This document shows, one piece after another, positions 42,835-50,821 of a stretch of 64,000 nucleotides of DNA. A program made the translations under genes and the position numbers. Each line of letters starts with the position of its first letter. Position 1 is the stretch's first letter. A model generated the notes under the pieces. It saw only the letters and a list, made by a program, of their open reading frames with translations. It made no database searches and was not told where the DNA came from. The DNA comes from Sphingomonas naasensis (GTDB lineage: Bacteria > Pseudomonadota > Alphaproteobacteria > Sphingomonadales > Sphingomonadaceae), in assembly GCF_004792695.1 (NCBI RefSeq), contig NZ_SRXU01000003.1, positions 248,001-312,000 on the forward strand. The letters are read 5' to 3'.

Positions 42835-43047
42835 CTAGTGCACCGTCCCCACCGCGCGCGGGATCGACAGCAGCAGCACCAGCCGCTCGATCTGGCGCCA
42901 GCGGCAGAAATGGATGTGGTTGCCGAGATCGCGGCTGCGATCGGCGCGCGCGGCGGCCTCGGAGCCGGCATCGTCGCCGAACGAACGGATCAGCTCCGCG
43001 GCGTCGGCCACTTCGCGGCGATCGGCGAGATAGGGCAGATGTTCCAT
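42835..43047 (-). CDS. small conserved sphingomonad-type protein of unknown function
   Basis: 70 residues starting at ATG 43047 (GGAG five bases upstream): MEHLPYLADRREVADAAEL. The core RADRSRDLGNHIHFCRWRQI is strikingly dense in Arg, His, Cys and aromatics, and the C-terminus is VGTVH. I recall similar short proteins in sphingomonads, without a known function. A GTG six bases upstream is an alternative start. Its stop codon abuts the RAYT remnant, which marks the edge of the rearranged Rhs region. Confidence 0.65.
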   Translation of the reverse strand: MEHLPYLADRREVADAAELIRSFGDDAGSEAAARADRSRDLGNHIHFCRWRQIERLVLLLSIPRAVGTVH

Positions 43048-43205
43048 GCACACTCCGGCTACGCGCGGCCGCTGCGGACCGACGAGGCTTCCTATCCCAC
43101 AGGAATCTAAAGCTTTCGCGGCGCATCAAGGTGAAGCGCCGCTAACCATTTTCGGCAGGGTAGCAGGTGGTGGCGTGCCGCGGCAGGAGACGATAGAGGA
43201 CGGCG

Positions 43206-43388
43206 ATGGCGAATCCCCCTTCCCGCGCGCCGATGGCCGGCGGCTTCCTGCTCGCGCTCAGCCTGATCGTCGGCACCGTGCTCGGCGCCGGCCAGGGCCA
43301 GGCCTCGATCGGCTTCGTCGCGGGGCTCGGCGTGGGGCTGGCGCTGGCGATCGGCATCTGGGCGATCGACCGCCTCCGCACGCGCTGA
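43206..43388 (+). CDS. small membrane protein, unknown function
   Basis: 60 residues. AGAGGA five bases before ATG 43206. Two hydrophobic helices, AGGFLLALSLIVGTVLGAG and IGFVAGLGVGLALAIGIWAI, are joined by a short Gly/Gln loop and followed by a basic tail (DRLRTR). This predicts a hairpin in the inner membrane. No family recognised. Confidence 0.6.
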   Translation: MANPPSRAPMAGGFLLALSLIVGTVLGAGQGQASIGFVAGLGVGLALAIGIWAIDRLRTR

Positions 43389-43438
43389 CGCGGCACGCTT
43401 CAGCTTGCGTTCACGCACGATGTGGCAGAGCATGGCGC

Positions 43439-43843
43439 ATGCCTAAGCTCATCCCCAGCTTGATTTTGGGCGCCGCCATCGCCGTCGCGCCCGCTTCCGC
43501 AATCGCCCGGGACACCCCCGAGGTGCAGCTCGCCAGGCTGCTCGAGGGCCGCGTCGCCGGGCAGCCGACCGACTGCATAAGCCTGACCAGCGCGCGATCG
43601 AGCCATGTCATCCCCGGCAAGGCGATCGTCTACGAGGTCGGCGGCCGGCTCTACGTCAACGAGCCGCGCTCGGGCGCGAGCTCGCTGCGCGACGACGATC
43701 TGCTGGTGACCAGGACGATCGGATCGCAATTGTGCCGGCTCGACTCGGTCAACCTCGTCGATCGCACCGCGCGCTTCCCGCGCGGCTTCGTGACGCTCGG
43801 CCAGTTCGTGCCTTATTCGAAGGTCAAGGCCGAGGCGCGCTGA
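43439..43843 (+). CDS. conserved secreted protein, unknown function
   Basis: 134 residues with a signal peptide (MPKLIPSLILGAAIAVAPASA) cut before IARDTPEV. The mature part has two cysteines (PTDCISL and SQLCRLD), likely a disulfide, and a compact fold ending GFVTLGQFVPYSK. The segment with RSSHVIPGKAIVYEVGGRLYV suggests a small beta-rich periplasmic domain. It resembles hypothetical proteins common in sphingomonads. No enzymatic motif is visible. Confidence 0.7.
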   Translation: MPKLIPSLILGAAIAVAPASAIARDTPEVQLARLLEGRVAGQPTDCISLTSARSSHVIPGKAIVYEVGGRLYVNEPRSGASSLRDDDLLVTRTIGSQLCRLDSVNLVDRTARFPRGFVTLGQFVPYSKVKAEAR

Positions 43844-43850
43844 GCCCGGG

Positions 43851-44186
43851 TCAGCCGCGCTGCACGCGCGCCGCGCGGACCTTGCCCGCCGCATCATATT
43901 CGATGCGATAGGTCTCGAAGCTCGGGCCCGTCGCGCTGCGCCCGAGATAATAGATGTCGGCCGCGGGACCGCTCGAATCGGGTTCGCCGAGCTGGGCGCG
44001 CACGCTCTCGCGCGAAGCTCCGGGGACGATCCCCGCCTCGTCGAGCGTGGTCACCATCGCGCCGCGACGGCTTTCCCCGTCATAATTGCCGCGCTCGGCC
44101 GCCCAGCCCGCCTTGTCGAAACCCCCTCCGCAACCGGCCAGCGCCAGCGCCAATGCGATCTCCAGAGGCACCGCGCCGCGCCTCAC
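43851..44186 (-). CDS. small lipoprotein, BamE/SmpA-like
   Basis: 111 residues from GTG 44186. The N-terminus MRRGAVPLEIALALALAGC is a lipoprotein signal with Cys19 in LAGC. The mature part contains GIVPGASRESVRAQLGEPD, the helix and turn typical of BamE/OmlA-like domains (G-x-T-x-x-x-V-x-x-x-LG-x-P), then strands FETYRIEYDAAGKVRAARV. Such lipoproteins sit on the periplasmic face of the outer membrane. No ribosome-binding site is obvious, and the frame is open upstream into a decayed gene, so the start is chosen on the lipobox. Whether it is a true BAM component is doubtful. Confidence 0.6.
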   Translation of the reverse strand: MRRGAVPLEIALALALAGCGGGFDKAGWAAERGNYDGESRRGAMVTTLDEAGIVPGASRESVRAQLGEPDSSGPAADIYYLGRSATGPSFETYRIEYDAAGKVRAARVQRG

Positions 44187-44780
44187 GAACCGTTGGCGCT
44201 CGCATCGCCCCTTCGACGTCGCGATGACGCGGCTCGCCGGTGTCGGATCGGCCATGCCGTGCCGGCCACGTGCGACATCGTCGCTGCGATCGACCACTAT
44301 CCGCCCGCCCTTGTCGAGCGCCTTCTGGACGAGACCGGCGAGCGCCTCGGGCGAGGCGTTCGGCTGCTCGACCGCGATGCGGCGACCGACTTCGTTATTG
44401 TACAAGTCCATCGCCTCCTGCACCGCGCCGTTGCCGGGCAGCCCTTCATGCGCCGTAGTGCGCCGCTTCGTCCAGTTCTCGCCGAACTCCGCGGTGAGCC
44501 GGGCGGGGGACCGCGCTGCCCGGAGGCCGAAAAGGCCTCGTCGGCGATGCCATTGAAGGGTTGCGCCCGACGAATCCGCGATCGCGGGGCGAGCTTGTCG
44601 CGCAGCTTGCCTTCGGCCTCGGTGATCGTCCGCGGGCCGCCCGGTCGAGCGGGATCTTGCCGAACAGGGGCTCCACGCGATCACCTGTCGTCGGCGCCGC
44701 GGCGAAGGCCGGGAGGAACATGCCGGGTCGATTCAGGCCGGGGACCCGTGAACGACCGCTTTCGGCACAAGGGCTGAACA
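44187..44780 (-). pseudogene. decayed gene with DUF6973-like C-terminal segment
   Basis: Reading 44,480 to 44,250 on the minus strand gives TTAHEGLPGNGAVQEAMDLY, then NNEVGRRIAVEQPNASPEAL and KALDKGGRIVVDRS. The AHE-GN-MDLYNN-VGR pattern matches the end of a domain I know as DUF6973, found in secreted proteins and some toxin tips. The expected upstream part appears only in other frames (for example KLRDKLAPRSRIRRAQPFNG), implying at least one or two frameshifts. No start with a ribosome-binding site is evident. The plus strand shows no convincing gene. Confidence 0.5.
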
Positions 44781-44794
44781 TCCGCGAGGCGTGA

Positions 44795-45139
44795 TTAGCT
44801 GCCGTTCCTGGGCGGCCCGATGGGACCAGTATCAGCCCGGACTTCAGTCTTTACGAGCTTAAACCCCGCACGAACCGCCGAACGACGGGCAATCTTGACG
44901 CATCGAGTTGGTGTGTTTGCGGCGTGCGAAATGATGATTGCGCCTCGCCGATCAAACCGGCTTTCGAGGTCCTTCTGGAACTCAAGCGCTGTTAGTCCGA
45001 CATCCCCGGTCCAAAACCAACATTTGCCATCTGAGAAAGTCGCTGCCGCGCCATAGGTGATTTCATGGTTCTGCGCGGATGGAACCGCAGAGGCACTCGA
45101 AAGCAACCCCATTAAAGAAAATGCGGAGACGAAGCCCAT
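44795..45139 (-). CDS. secreted protein of unknown function
   Basis: 114 residues with a signal peptide (MGFVSAFSLMGLLSSASA) and a small mature domain. The region LTALEFQKDLESRFDRRGAI, then IISHAANTPTRCVKIARRSA and VRAGFKLVKTEVRADTG has the beta-alpha-beta rhythm of ExbD/TolR-like periplasmic domains. The membrane anchor of ExbD is absent, and no firm family can be assigned. Two cysteines are present (GKCWFW and TRCVKI). It lies alone between the decayed gene and the S24 repressor. Confidence 0.6.
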   Translation of the reverse strand: MGFVSAFSLMGLLSSASAVPSAQNHEITYGAAATFSDGKCWFWTGDVGLTALEFQKDLESRFDRRGAIIISHAANTPTRCVKIARRSAVRAGFKLVKTEVRADTGPIGPPRNGS

Positions 45140-45215
45140 GGCCGAGGCTTTCCGTCATTTTGGCGACGTCCGCAATCGAGACGCCAGCGGACGGGCCGCT
45201 TTGTGAGTCCACGGC

Positions 45216-45839
45216 CTAGCGCAAAGCCCGCCCCAGCCACGCCACCCGGCCGATCACCTCGACCTCGTCGGCGCGGGCGAGCTGCACCGGCCAGGCGGGG
45301 TTGTCGCTGACCAGCTCGAGCCCACCGACCGCGGTGCGGAGCCGCTTGACCATCAGCACGCCATCGAGCCGGATCACGAAGATCCCGCCCTTGCCGCGCA
45401 CCTCGCGCCGATCGCGGTCGACGAGGATCTCGTCGCCGTCGGACAGGGTCGGCTCCATCGACTCGCCGTCGACGCGGATCATCGAGGCGGCGGCGGGGCG
45501 CACCCCGAGCTCGCGCAGCAGCGCCTGCGACAGCGCGCCCGGCCGCCGCCGCGCCTCGTCCTCGGCGATCCGGCCCGGGCCGGCCGAGGCGCCGATGTTC
45601 AGCCGGGCGATCTCGACCACCCCCTCCGCCTCGCGCCCGCCGAGCCGCGCCTCGGGCACGCCGAAGAAGCGCGCGAGCAGCGCGCGATCACGCTCGGCGA
45701 GTTCGCGCGGGCTCCCGCGCCGGACATATTGCTGGAGATAGGCCGGGTTGCGCCCGATCACGCGCGACAGCTCGGCGAAGCTGGCGCCCTGCTCCGCCAT
45801 CAGCGCTTCCAGCGCGGCACGTTGCGCAGCCGGTTCCAT
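45216..45839 (-). CDS. S24-family repressor/peptidase (LexA/cI-like)
   Basis: 207 residues. An N-terminal helix-turn-helix (about 5-60: SFAELSRVIGRNPAYLQQYV) is joined to an S24 LexA-like protease domain with Ser127 in VDGESMEPTLSDGDEILVD and Lys165 in LMVKRL, the catalytic dyad used for self-cleavage. No clear Ala-Gly cleavage site is seen in the linker, so it may sense stress differently or not cleave. It is divergent from a small two-gene operon, with an operator-like dyad between. By analogy with phage-type repressors it probably represses itself and its neighbour. Confidence 0.85.
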   Translation of the reverse strand: MEPAAQRAALEALMAEQGASFAELSRVIGRNPAYLQQYVRRGSPRELAERDRALLARFFGVPEARLGGREAEGVVEIARLNIGASAGPGRIAEDEARRRPGALSQALLRELGVRPAAASMIRVDGESMEPTLSDGDEILVDRDRREVRGKGGIFVIRLDGVLMVKRLRTAVGGLELVSDNPAWPVQLARADEVEVIGRVAWLGRALR

Positions 45840-45855
45840 GGCCTTCTCATACCCG

Positions 45856-45882
45856 TAGGATTTTTCCTAGACAAGTAGGAAA
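45856..45882. promoter_or_regulatory. operator-like inverted repeat between the S24 repressor and the divergent operon
   Basis: TTTCCTA (45863-45869) and TAGGAAA (45876-45882) form a perfect 7-bp dyad with a 6-bp spacer. A third half-site TAGGA lies at 45856-45860. It is 24 bp from the repressor start and 51 bp from the divergent start. The arrangement fits a dimeric cI/LexA-like repressor site controlling both directions. Confidence 0.6.
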
Positions 45883-45932
45883 TGAAGAACAAAACAAGAT
45901 CATATTGAGCGACTCGCGTGAGGAGAAGGGCC

Positions 45933-46115
45933 ATGTCGGTGCATCGCAAGATCGAGAAATTCCTGCGGCGGACGAACATGCCCGCCACCAAGTTCGGCCG
46001 GCTGGCACTACGCGATCCACGCCTCGTCCATGATCTGCGCAACGGGCGCGAATTGCGTCCACCGACCGAGGCGCGGATCGAGGCGTTCCTCGCCGCGCTG
46101 GAGGCGCAGCAATGA
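45933..46115 (+). CDS. small basic protein, probable DNA-binding (helix-turn-helix-like)
   Basis: 60 residues from ATG 45933, with AGGAGA nine bases upstream. MSVHRKIEKFLRRTNMPATK, FGRLALRDPRLVHDLRNGRE and a helical acidic tail resemble a short one-domain HTH (the PATKFGRLALRDPRLV helices). It overlaps the next gene by four bases (ATGA), so the two are coupled. Its position opposite an S24 repressor, behind a shared operator-like dyad, suggests it is under that repressor's control. Its target is unknown. Confidence 0.7.
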   Translation: MSVHRKIEKFLRRTNMPATKFGRLALRDPRLVHDLRNGRELRPPTEARIEAFLAALEAQQ

Positions 46116-46426
46116 GCCGGGGGCCCGACGCCGCGACCCAGCTCGAGCGCGCGCTGGTGGCCGCGGCCGCGGCGGCGGGCTGCCCGATCGCCGTCACCGC
46201 CGCCGACTGGACGCGCTGGGCGAGCGCGACCTTCACCGGCGCGCGGCATTCGTTGACGCTCACCGCCGGGGCGAGCCCGTTGCTCGAGCAATGGCTGGTC
46301 GGGCTGAGCGACGCCGAGTTCGCGCTGCGCGGCACGCTGGTCGCCGACATCCATGTCGTGCGGATGACGCGCGAGGACGGAGTGGTGACGGTCGCGCTCG
46401 AGGCGCTGACCGTGGAGGAGCGCTAG
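46112..46426 (+). CDS. small protein of unknown function, coupled to the upstream HTH gene
   Basis: 104 residues, Ala-rich, with no signal or membrane segment. Residues PIAVTAADWTRWASATFTGA and ADIHVVRMTREDGVVTVALE suggest an alpha/beta fold with repeated strands. It starts inside the last codons of the upstream gene (ATGA overlap) and its stop overlaps the convergent membrane-protein gene. I recognise no family. Confidence 0.65.
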   Translation: MSRGPDAATQLERALVAAAAAAGCPIAVTAADWTRWASATFTGARHSLTLTAGASPLLEQWLVGLSDAEFALRGTLVADIHVVRMTREDGVVTVALEALTVEER

Positions 46427-47319
46427 GCGCGCTGGGCGAGGTTGCGCAGCGTGACCAGCGTATCCTCGAGACCGCGCGGGCGCGCGCGGCGCTCGACGCG
46501 GGGCGCCGGCACGGAGATCGGCATCGGCGTCGGCGTGACCTCGGGCATGGCCTCCGTCGTCGCGGCAGTCGCCTTGCGGACGACACCGCGCTCGAGCCGC
46601 TCGAGCAGGGCATGGATCGTGGCGTCGGTCTCGGGGCGGGTGATCGCCTCTTCGCGCGGTGCGGGTGCCGGCTCGGCGTCGACGACGAGCGAGGGCGTGG
46701 GGCGAACCGGCGGAGTCAGCTCGAACACTTCGAAACGCTCGGACTCGTCGAACACCGCGGGCCGCTGGGCGCGCTGGAGCGAGGGCAGCGCCTCGGGCGC
46801 GGGCATCGGCACATCGGGGACCGCGGCGGGATCATAGGCCGAGAGCGGCTGATCGAGGTCCTTGGGCAGATCCTGCTCGACCGTGACGACGATCAGCGGC
46901 GCGGGCTCTTCGATTTCCAGAGGTTCGGGATCGGCGGCGACCGGGCGCGGATCGAGGAACGGCGCGCCGAGATCGCGGGTGGCGAGCAGCGGCGGGCGCG
47001 GCGGCGCATCGGGATGCGCATCGGCCCGGCGGATCACCGGGGCGACGGCGCGCCGGGCGAACGTTTCGTCTTGCGGGCGCCGCGCGTCGAGCCACGAAGC
47101 GAGCCCGAACCACGCGGCGAGGCCGACCGCGCCCCCCGCCGCGAGCGCGACGAGGAGATGCGCGGTGAAGCCGAGCGGCGGTTCGGCCGCGGCGAAGATC
47201 GCAGGCAGGCCGCTGGCCATCACCATCGACTCGAGCGTCGCGGTCGGCACCGCCAGCGCGACGAGCGCGACGGCACCACCGAGCACGCCACCGACCAAGG
47301 GTGCGCCGGGCAGTTTCAT
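46423..47319 (-). CDS. membrane protein with long Pro/Glu-rich cytoplasmic tail, coupled to exosortase-type glycosyltransferase
   Basis: 298 residues. Two N-terminal membrane helices (LVGGVLGGAVALVALAVP and HLLVALAAGGAVGLAAWFGL) are followed by about 200 residues of low-complexity Pro/Ala/Glu/Arg sequence without recognisable domains. A short helical end reads LEDTLVTLRNLAQRA. The start ATG overlaps the glycosyltransferase stop (ATGA), so the two are made together. This points to a role in exopolysaccharide or surface-glycan assembly, perhaps as a scaffold. The function is inferred from coupling only. Confidence 0.7.
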   Translation of the reverse strand: MKLPGAPLVGGVLGGAVALVALAVPTATLESMVMASGLPAIFAAAEPPLGFTAHLLVALAAGGAVGLAAWFGLASWLDARRPQDETFARRAVAPVIRRADAHPDAPPRPPLLATRDLGAPFLDPRPVAADPEPLEIEEPAPLIVVTVEQDLPKDLDQPLSAYDPAAVPDVPMPAPEALPSLQRAQRPAVFDESERFEVFELTPPVRPTPSLVVDAEPAPAPREEAITRPETDATIHALLERLERGVVRKATAATTEAMPEVTPTPMPISVPAPRVERRARPRGLEDTLVTLRNLAQRA

Positions 47320-48557
47320 GCGTTCACCGGAGAGGCGTGCGACCGCGAGTCCTTCATGGCGCGTGACCCTGCCAGATGTTGGTAAACAGATTGATAGCGC
47401 GCGACGTTGACCGCCCAGTTGCGTTCTTCCTCGACGAACGCGCGGCCGCGCGCGCGCCGCGCCTCCCATTGCGCGCGATCGGCGAAGAGCCGCGCCAAGG
47501 CAGCGGCGAGCGCCGCGGGATCGTCGGGCGCGAACAGGGTGCCGGTGTCGCCGTCGCGGATCAGCTCGCGATGTCCGCCGACGTCCGATGCGGCGACCAG
47601 CCGGCGCTGCGCCATCGCCTCGAGCGGTTTGAGCGGGGTGACCAGATCGGTGAGGCGCATATGCTTGCGCGGATAGACCAGCACGTCGATCACGCTGTAG
47701 TAGCGCTCGACCAGCTGGTGCGGCACGCGGCCGACGAAATGGATGCACTCGGCGACCGGCGAGGCCGCGGCCTGCGCGCGCAGCGCCGCCTCCATCGGGC
47801 CGCCGCCGACGAGGACGAGATGGAGCGCGGGTCGCGCGGCGATCAGCGCCGGCATCGCCTCGATCAGCACGTCGAGGCCCTCATAATCGTAGAAGCTGCC
47901 GATGAAGCCCATCGTCTCGGCGCCGGCGATGCCGAGCTGTTCGGCGAGCGCCATATCGTACGGCAGCGGCTCGCCGAACAGGCCCAGATCGACGCCGTTG
48001 GGCGAGATCAGGATCTTGTCCGCATCGGCGCCGCGCGCGACGAGATCGCGCTTCAGCCCCTCGCAGATCACCGCGACGGCATTGGCCTTGCGCACCGCAC
48101 GGGTCTCGAGTGCGCGGATGGCGCGGTATTTGAGGCTGCCCTCGCGCCCGGTCCCGTTGCCGACCGCGGCGTCTTCCCAGAAGGCGCGGATCTCGTAGAG
48201 CAGCGGCAGGCCGAGCCGATCGGCGACGCGCTGCGCCGCCATCGCGTCGAGCACCGGCGAATGGGCGTGGAGGATGTCGGGGCGCCAGGCCCGCGCCACC
48301 GCCTCGATCCGGCGGGCAAAGGCGGCGACCTCGCGCAGCTCACCGATCACCGGCGGGCCCGAATTGACGCGCGGGGTGCGATAGAAGCGGATGCCGTCGA
48401 TCGTCTCCTCGTCGGCGTCGAACTTGCCATGCCGACACCCCGTCACCGCCGCCACCTCCCAGCCGCGCGCCATCTGCGCGGTGAGGATCGCCCGGGTTCG
48501 GAAGGTATAGCCGCTGTGCAGCGGCAGGCCGTGATCGAGGATGTGGAGGATCCGCAT
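47316..48557 (-). CDS. GT4 glycosyltransferase, exosortase A system-associated
   Basis: 413 residues with the two Rossmann-like halves of GT-B enzymes. The N-terminal signature MRILHILDHGLPLHSGYTFR with RAILTAQMARGWEVAAVT matches the glycosyltransferases named for co-occurrence with exosortase A (TIGR04063). The donor-binding end contains GHRELIRDGDTGTLFAPDDP, with the conserved acidic and Gly residues of GT4. It acts at the cytoplasmic face in exopolysaccharide synthesis. It is followed by a coupled membrane protein, and a second exosortase-A-associated gene (the O-ligase) lies about 5 kb away. No exosortase gene is in the window. Confidence 0.88.
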   Translation of the reverse strand: MRILHILDHGLPLHSGYTFRTRAILTAQMARGWEVAAVTGCRHGKFDADEETIDGIRFYRTPRVNSGPPVIGELREVAAFARRIEAVARAWRPDILHAHSPVLDAMAAQRVADRLGLPLLYEIRAFWEDAAVGNGTGREGSLKYRAIRALETRAVRKANAVAVICEGLKRDLVARGADADKILISPNGVDLGLFGEPLPYDMALAEQLGIAGAETMGFIGSFYDYEGLDVLIEAMPALIAARPALHLVLVGGGPMEAALRAQAAASPVAECIHFVGRVPHQLVERYYSVIDVLVYPRKHMRLTDLVTPLKPLEAMAQRRLVAASDVGGHRELIRDGDTGTLFAPDDPAALAAALARLFADRAQWEARRARGRAFVEEERNWAVNVARYQSVYQHLAGSRAMKDSRSHASPVNA

Positions 48558-48612
48558 CCCCCTCCCCTGCCACCCGAGCGGTTAAAGGCGCGTCAACCGA
48601 GGTTCCGGGGCG

Positions 48613-50124
48613 TCAGGGCCGGGCCGGGCCGGGCGGCTTCGCGCGGACGAAGTGGAGCGGCGGACCGCCCTCGACGATGTCGAAGCTGGCAAAGTCGGGC
48701 GCGAATTGCACGACGATGCCGCGCGCCTCGCTGGCGAAGCGCGTGGCGGAGAGCGCCAGCAGCCGCTCGGGACGCGGATCGCCGGTCTCGGCGAAGAGCC
48801 CGTCGGGTCGCGCTTCGAGCGTGACCGCGAGGCCGTCGGCCTCGAAGGCACCGGCGGCGCGGGCGCGCTGGGCGGGAGACAGCAGCTGCTCCTCGACGGC
48901 CGGCGCGGCGATATCGGTCCAGCCATAGTCGGTGGCGACGGCGCGGACGATCTCGTCGATCAGCCGCCGGCCCTGCCCGCCATTGACGAGCACGACGATG
49001 CCTTCGCCCCTGTCGGCATAGGCCATCATGTAGGACTGGAAGCCTTCGTTCAGCCCGTCATGCCCGAAGCGGCGGGCACCGTCCGGGTAGACCGCGGGTC
49101 CGAGGCCCCAATTGCCCTTGACCGGCGCGAGCATCGCGCGCGCCATCGCCGGCGACAGGCGGTGGCCGGGCCGGCCCGCAACGGCGCCCTGCACGTCGAT
49201 CAGCAGCCGCGCGAGATCGGCGGCGCTCGTCCACAGCCCCGCGGGGCCGAGCTCGGGATAGACATGATAGTTTCCGGGGATCGGCGCGCCTTGGGCATGG
49301 GCGAAAGCGATGTCGGCGCCGAGCGCCGGCGACGGCGGCTGGGCGTAGCCGCTGCGCGTCATCCCCAGCGGCCGCAGCAATTCGCGCTCCGCCAGCGCAG
49401 CGAAGGGTAGCCCGCTGACATCGGACAGCGCGAGCTGGACCAGCACATAGCCGCCGCCCGAATAGACCCATTGCGCGCCCGCCGCCCCGGTGCTGCGAAC
49501 CGCGGCGCTGTTGGCCGGTGGCGTGCCATCGAGAATTTGGGCGGGCGTCGGCAGCGGGGCATCGGGGCGATAGCCGGCAAAGCCATGGACGCCGAGCCCG
49601 GCGGTGTGGCTCAGCAGCTGGCGGAGCGTCACGCCGTCGGGCGCCAGCTTCGCGTCGCGCGGGAGCTGCCACGAACGCAGGAACGCGTTGATGTCGCGAT
49701 CGAGCGCGAGCTTTCCCTGCTCGACCAGCCGCAGCGCGACCATCGCCGTGGCGACCTTGCTGATCGAGGCGGCCTGAAAGGCGGTGTCGGGCGTGACCGG
49801 CGCGCAGGTCGCGGCGTCGCGCAGCCCCCAGCCGCGCGCCCAATCGAGCTTGCCGCGGTGGATCACCGCGACGCCGACGCCCGGCACGTCGTAGCTTCGC
49901 ATCCGTTCGGCGAGGGTGTAAGGCCTCCCTCCGTGCTGGATCACCGGCGGGCGCAATTGGGTTTCGACAAGGCGCGTATGCGCATTGCTCGGTCCTCCGG
50001 CCGCGGCAGGCGGCGTCGCGCAGCGCTGACCGGCGGGCTGCGCGGCGGCGCCGCCGGCCAGCAGGGCCGCGGCGGCGGCCAATCCGCCCAATAGCGCGCG
50101 GCGGCGCGGATGTGCCTTGGACAT
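48613..50124 (-). CDS. class C beta-lactamase-like serine hydrolase, exported
   Basis: 503 residues. A Tat-like or Sec signal (SKAHPRRRALLGGLAAAAAL, with an RRR before the hydrophobic core) is followed by the beta-lactamase/transpeptidase-like domain. Ser120 and Lys123 are in AASISKVAT, Tyr221 in WVYSGGGYV, and a third motif with His-Asp-Gly lies in RFGHDGLNEGF. After about residue 400 comes a C-terminal beta-rich extension, as in esterase/D-aminopeptidase members of this family. The Tyr motif is Y-S-G rather than Y-x-N, which favours esterase or peptidase activity over beta-lactam hydrolysis. The natural substrate is unknown. Confidence 0.85.
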   Translation of the reverse strand: MSKAHPRRRALLGGLAAAAALLAGGAAAQPAGQRCATPPAAAGGPSNAHTRLVETQLRPPVIQHGGRPYTLAERMRSYDVPGVGVAVIHRGKLDWARGWGLRDAATCAPVTPDTAFQAASISKVATAMVALRLVEQGKLALDRDINAFLRSWQLPRDAKLAPDGVTLRQLLSHTAGLGVHGFAGYRPDAPLPTPAQILDGTPPANSAAVRSTGAAGAQWVYSGGGYVLVQLALSDVSGLPFAALAERELLRPLGMTRSGYAQPPSPALGADIAFAHAQGAPIPGNYHVYPELGPAGLWTSAADLARLLIDVQGAVAGRPGHRLSPAMARAMLAPVKGNWGLGPAVYPDGARRFGHDGLNEGFQSYMMAYADRGEGIVVLVNGGQGRRLIDEIVRAVATDYGWTDIAAPAVEEQLLSPAQRARAAGAFEADGLAVTLEARPDGLFAETGDPRPERLLALSATRFASEARGIVVQFAPDFASFDIVEGGPPLHFVRAKPPGPARP

Positions 50125-50176
50125 GCGTTGTCACTCCTGTTGTCGCAGGGGAAAGGTTCGGTGCGGGCGCGCGGGG

Positions 50177-50821
50177 CTAGCGGGCGGGTTCTTCGGCGCG
50201 GGGCGGGAAAAGCTGGGCGTGCCAGCGCGCCACGACCGATACGGTCGCCAGCTCGATCGCGAGGATCATCGCCTGCAACAGCGCCTGGCTGCCGTCGAGG
50301 AACAGCGCGGCCATGAACAGGATCAGCGTCGCCGCGGCGGCGAGACTGAGCGATCCCATGCGCGTGACCCGCGACCAATCGCGCTCGAGCATCGCCCAGG
50401 CGATGCGGAGATGCCCCACCCCGACGAGCAGCAGCAGAACCGACAGCGACGGCACCGCCGCCTGATAGACGCCGCGCAATAGAAGCTCCTGCGTACCGCC
50501 GTCGAGCAGCGCGCCGCGAAGCCCGTTCTGCCCCGCATAGAGATAAGGCAGGCCGAGCACCGCGCAGCCGATCTGCAGCGCGGCCATCGGGAGCATCAGC
50601 CCCAGGGCCAGCGCGTAGCTGGTGAGGACAAAGCGCCCCTCCTCGCGGGTCAGCAGCTCGCGCCAAGCGGCCGCGAGGCAGCCGAGCGCGAACAACAACG
50701 GCCGGCCGTCCGCCGCCGCCGCCTCGAACTCGGCCCGCATCGCGCGCGCCCATTCGCGGCGACTCTCGCCAAAGCAGCAGACTGCCAACGCCATCACCGC
50801 GCGCGCCACGCCGGCCTTCAT
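50177..50821 (-). CDS. membrane protein of unknown function, coupled to PadR regulator
   Basis: 214 residues with a helical, acidic N-terminal stretch (GESRREWARAMRAEFEAAAA) and about four membrane helices (SYALALGLMLPMAALQIGC, SLSVLLLLVGVGHLRIAW, LSLAAAATLILFMAALF and ALLQAMILAIELATVSVV). The R-E-W-A-x-A-M-x-A-E motif is typical of small membrane proteins found next to PadR regulators. The start (ATG 50821) overlaps the PadR stop by ATGA. Likely a PadR-controlled envelope protein; its role is unknown. Confidence 0.75.
   Translation of the reverse strand: MKAGVARAVMALAVCCFGESRREWARAMRAEFEAAAADGRPLLFALGCLAAAWRELLTREEGRFVLTSYALALGLMLPMAALQIGCAVLGLPYLYAGQNGLRGALLDGGTQELLLRGVYQAAVPSLSVLLLLVGVGHLRIAWAMLERDWSRVTRMGSLSLAAAATLILFMAALFLDGSQALLQAMILAIELATVSVVARWHAQLFPPRAEEPAR

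Noticed and set aside
43851..44684. One 277-residue protein joining the DUF6973-like segment to the lipoprotein
   Set aside because: Although no stop separates them, a lipoprotein signal with a proper lipobox sits in the middle, and the upstream part lacks its own N-terminal half. Two separate genes, one decayed, fit better.
48613..50124. A true class C beta-lactamase conferring resistance
   Set aside because: The Tyr motif is Y-S-G rather than Y-x-N, the third motif is His-Asp-Gly and there is a long C-terminal extension, all pointing to the broader esterase/peptidase family.
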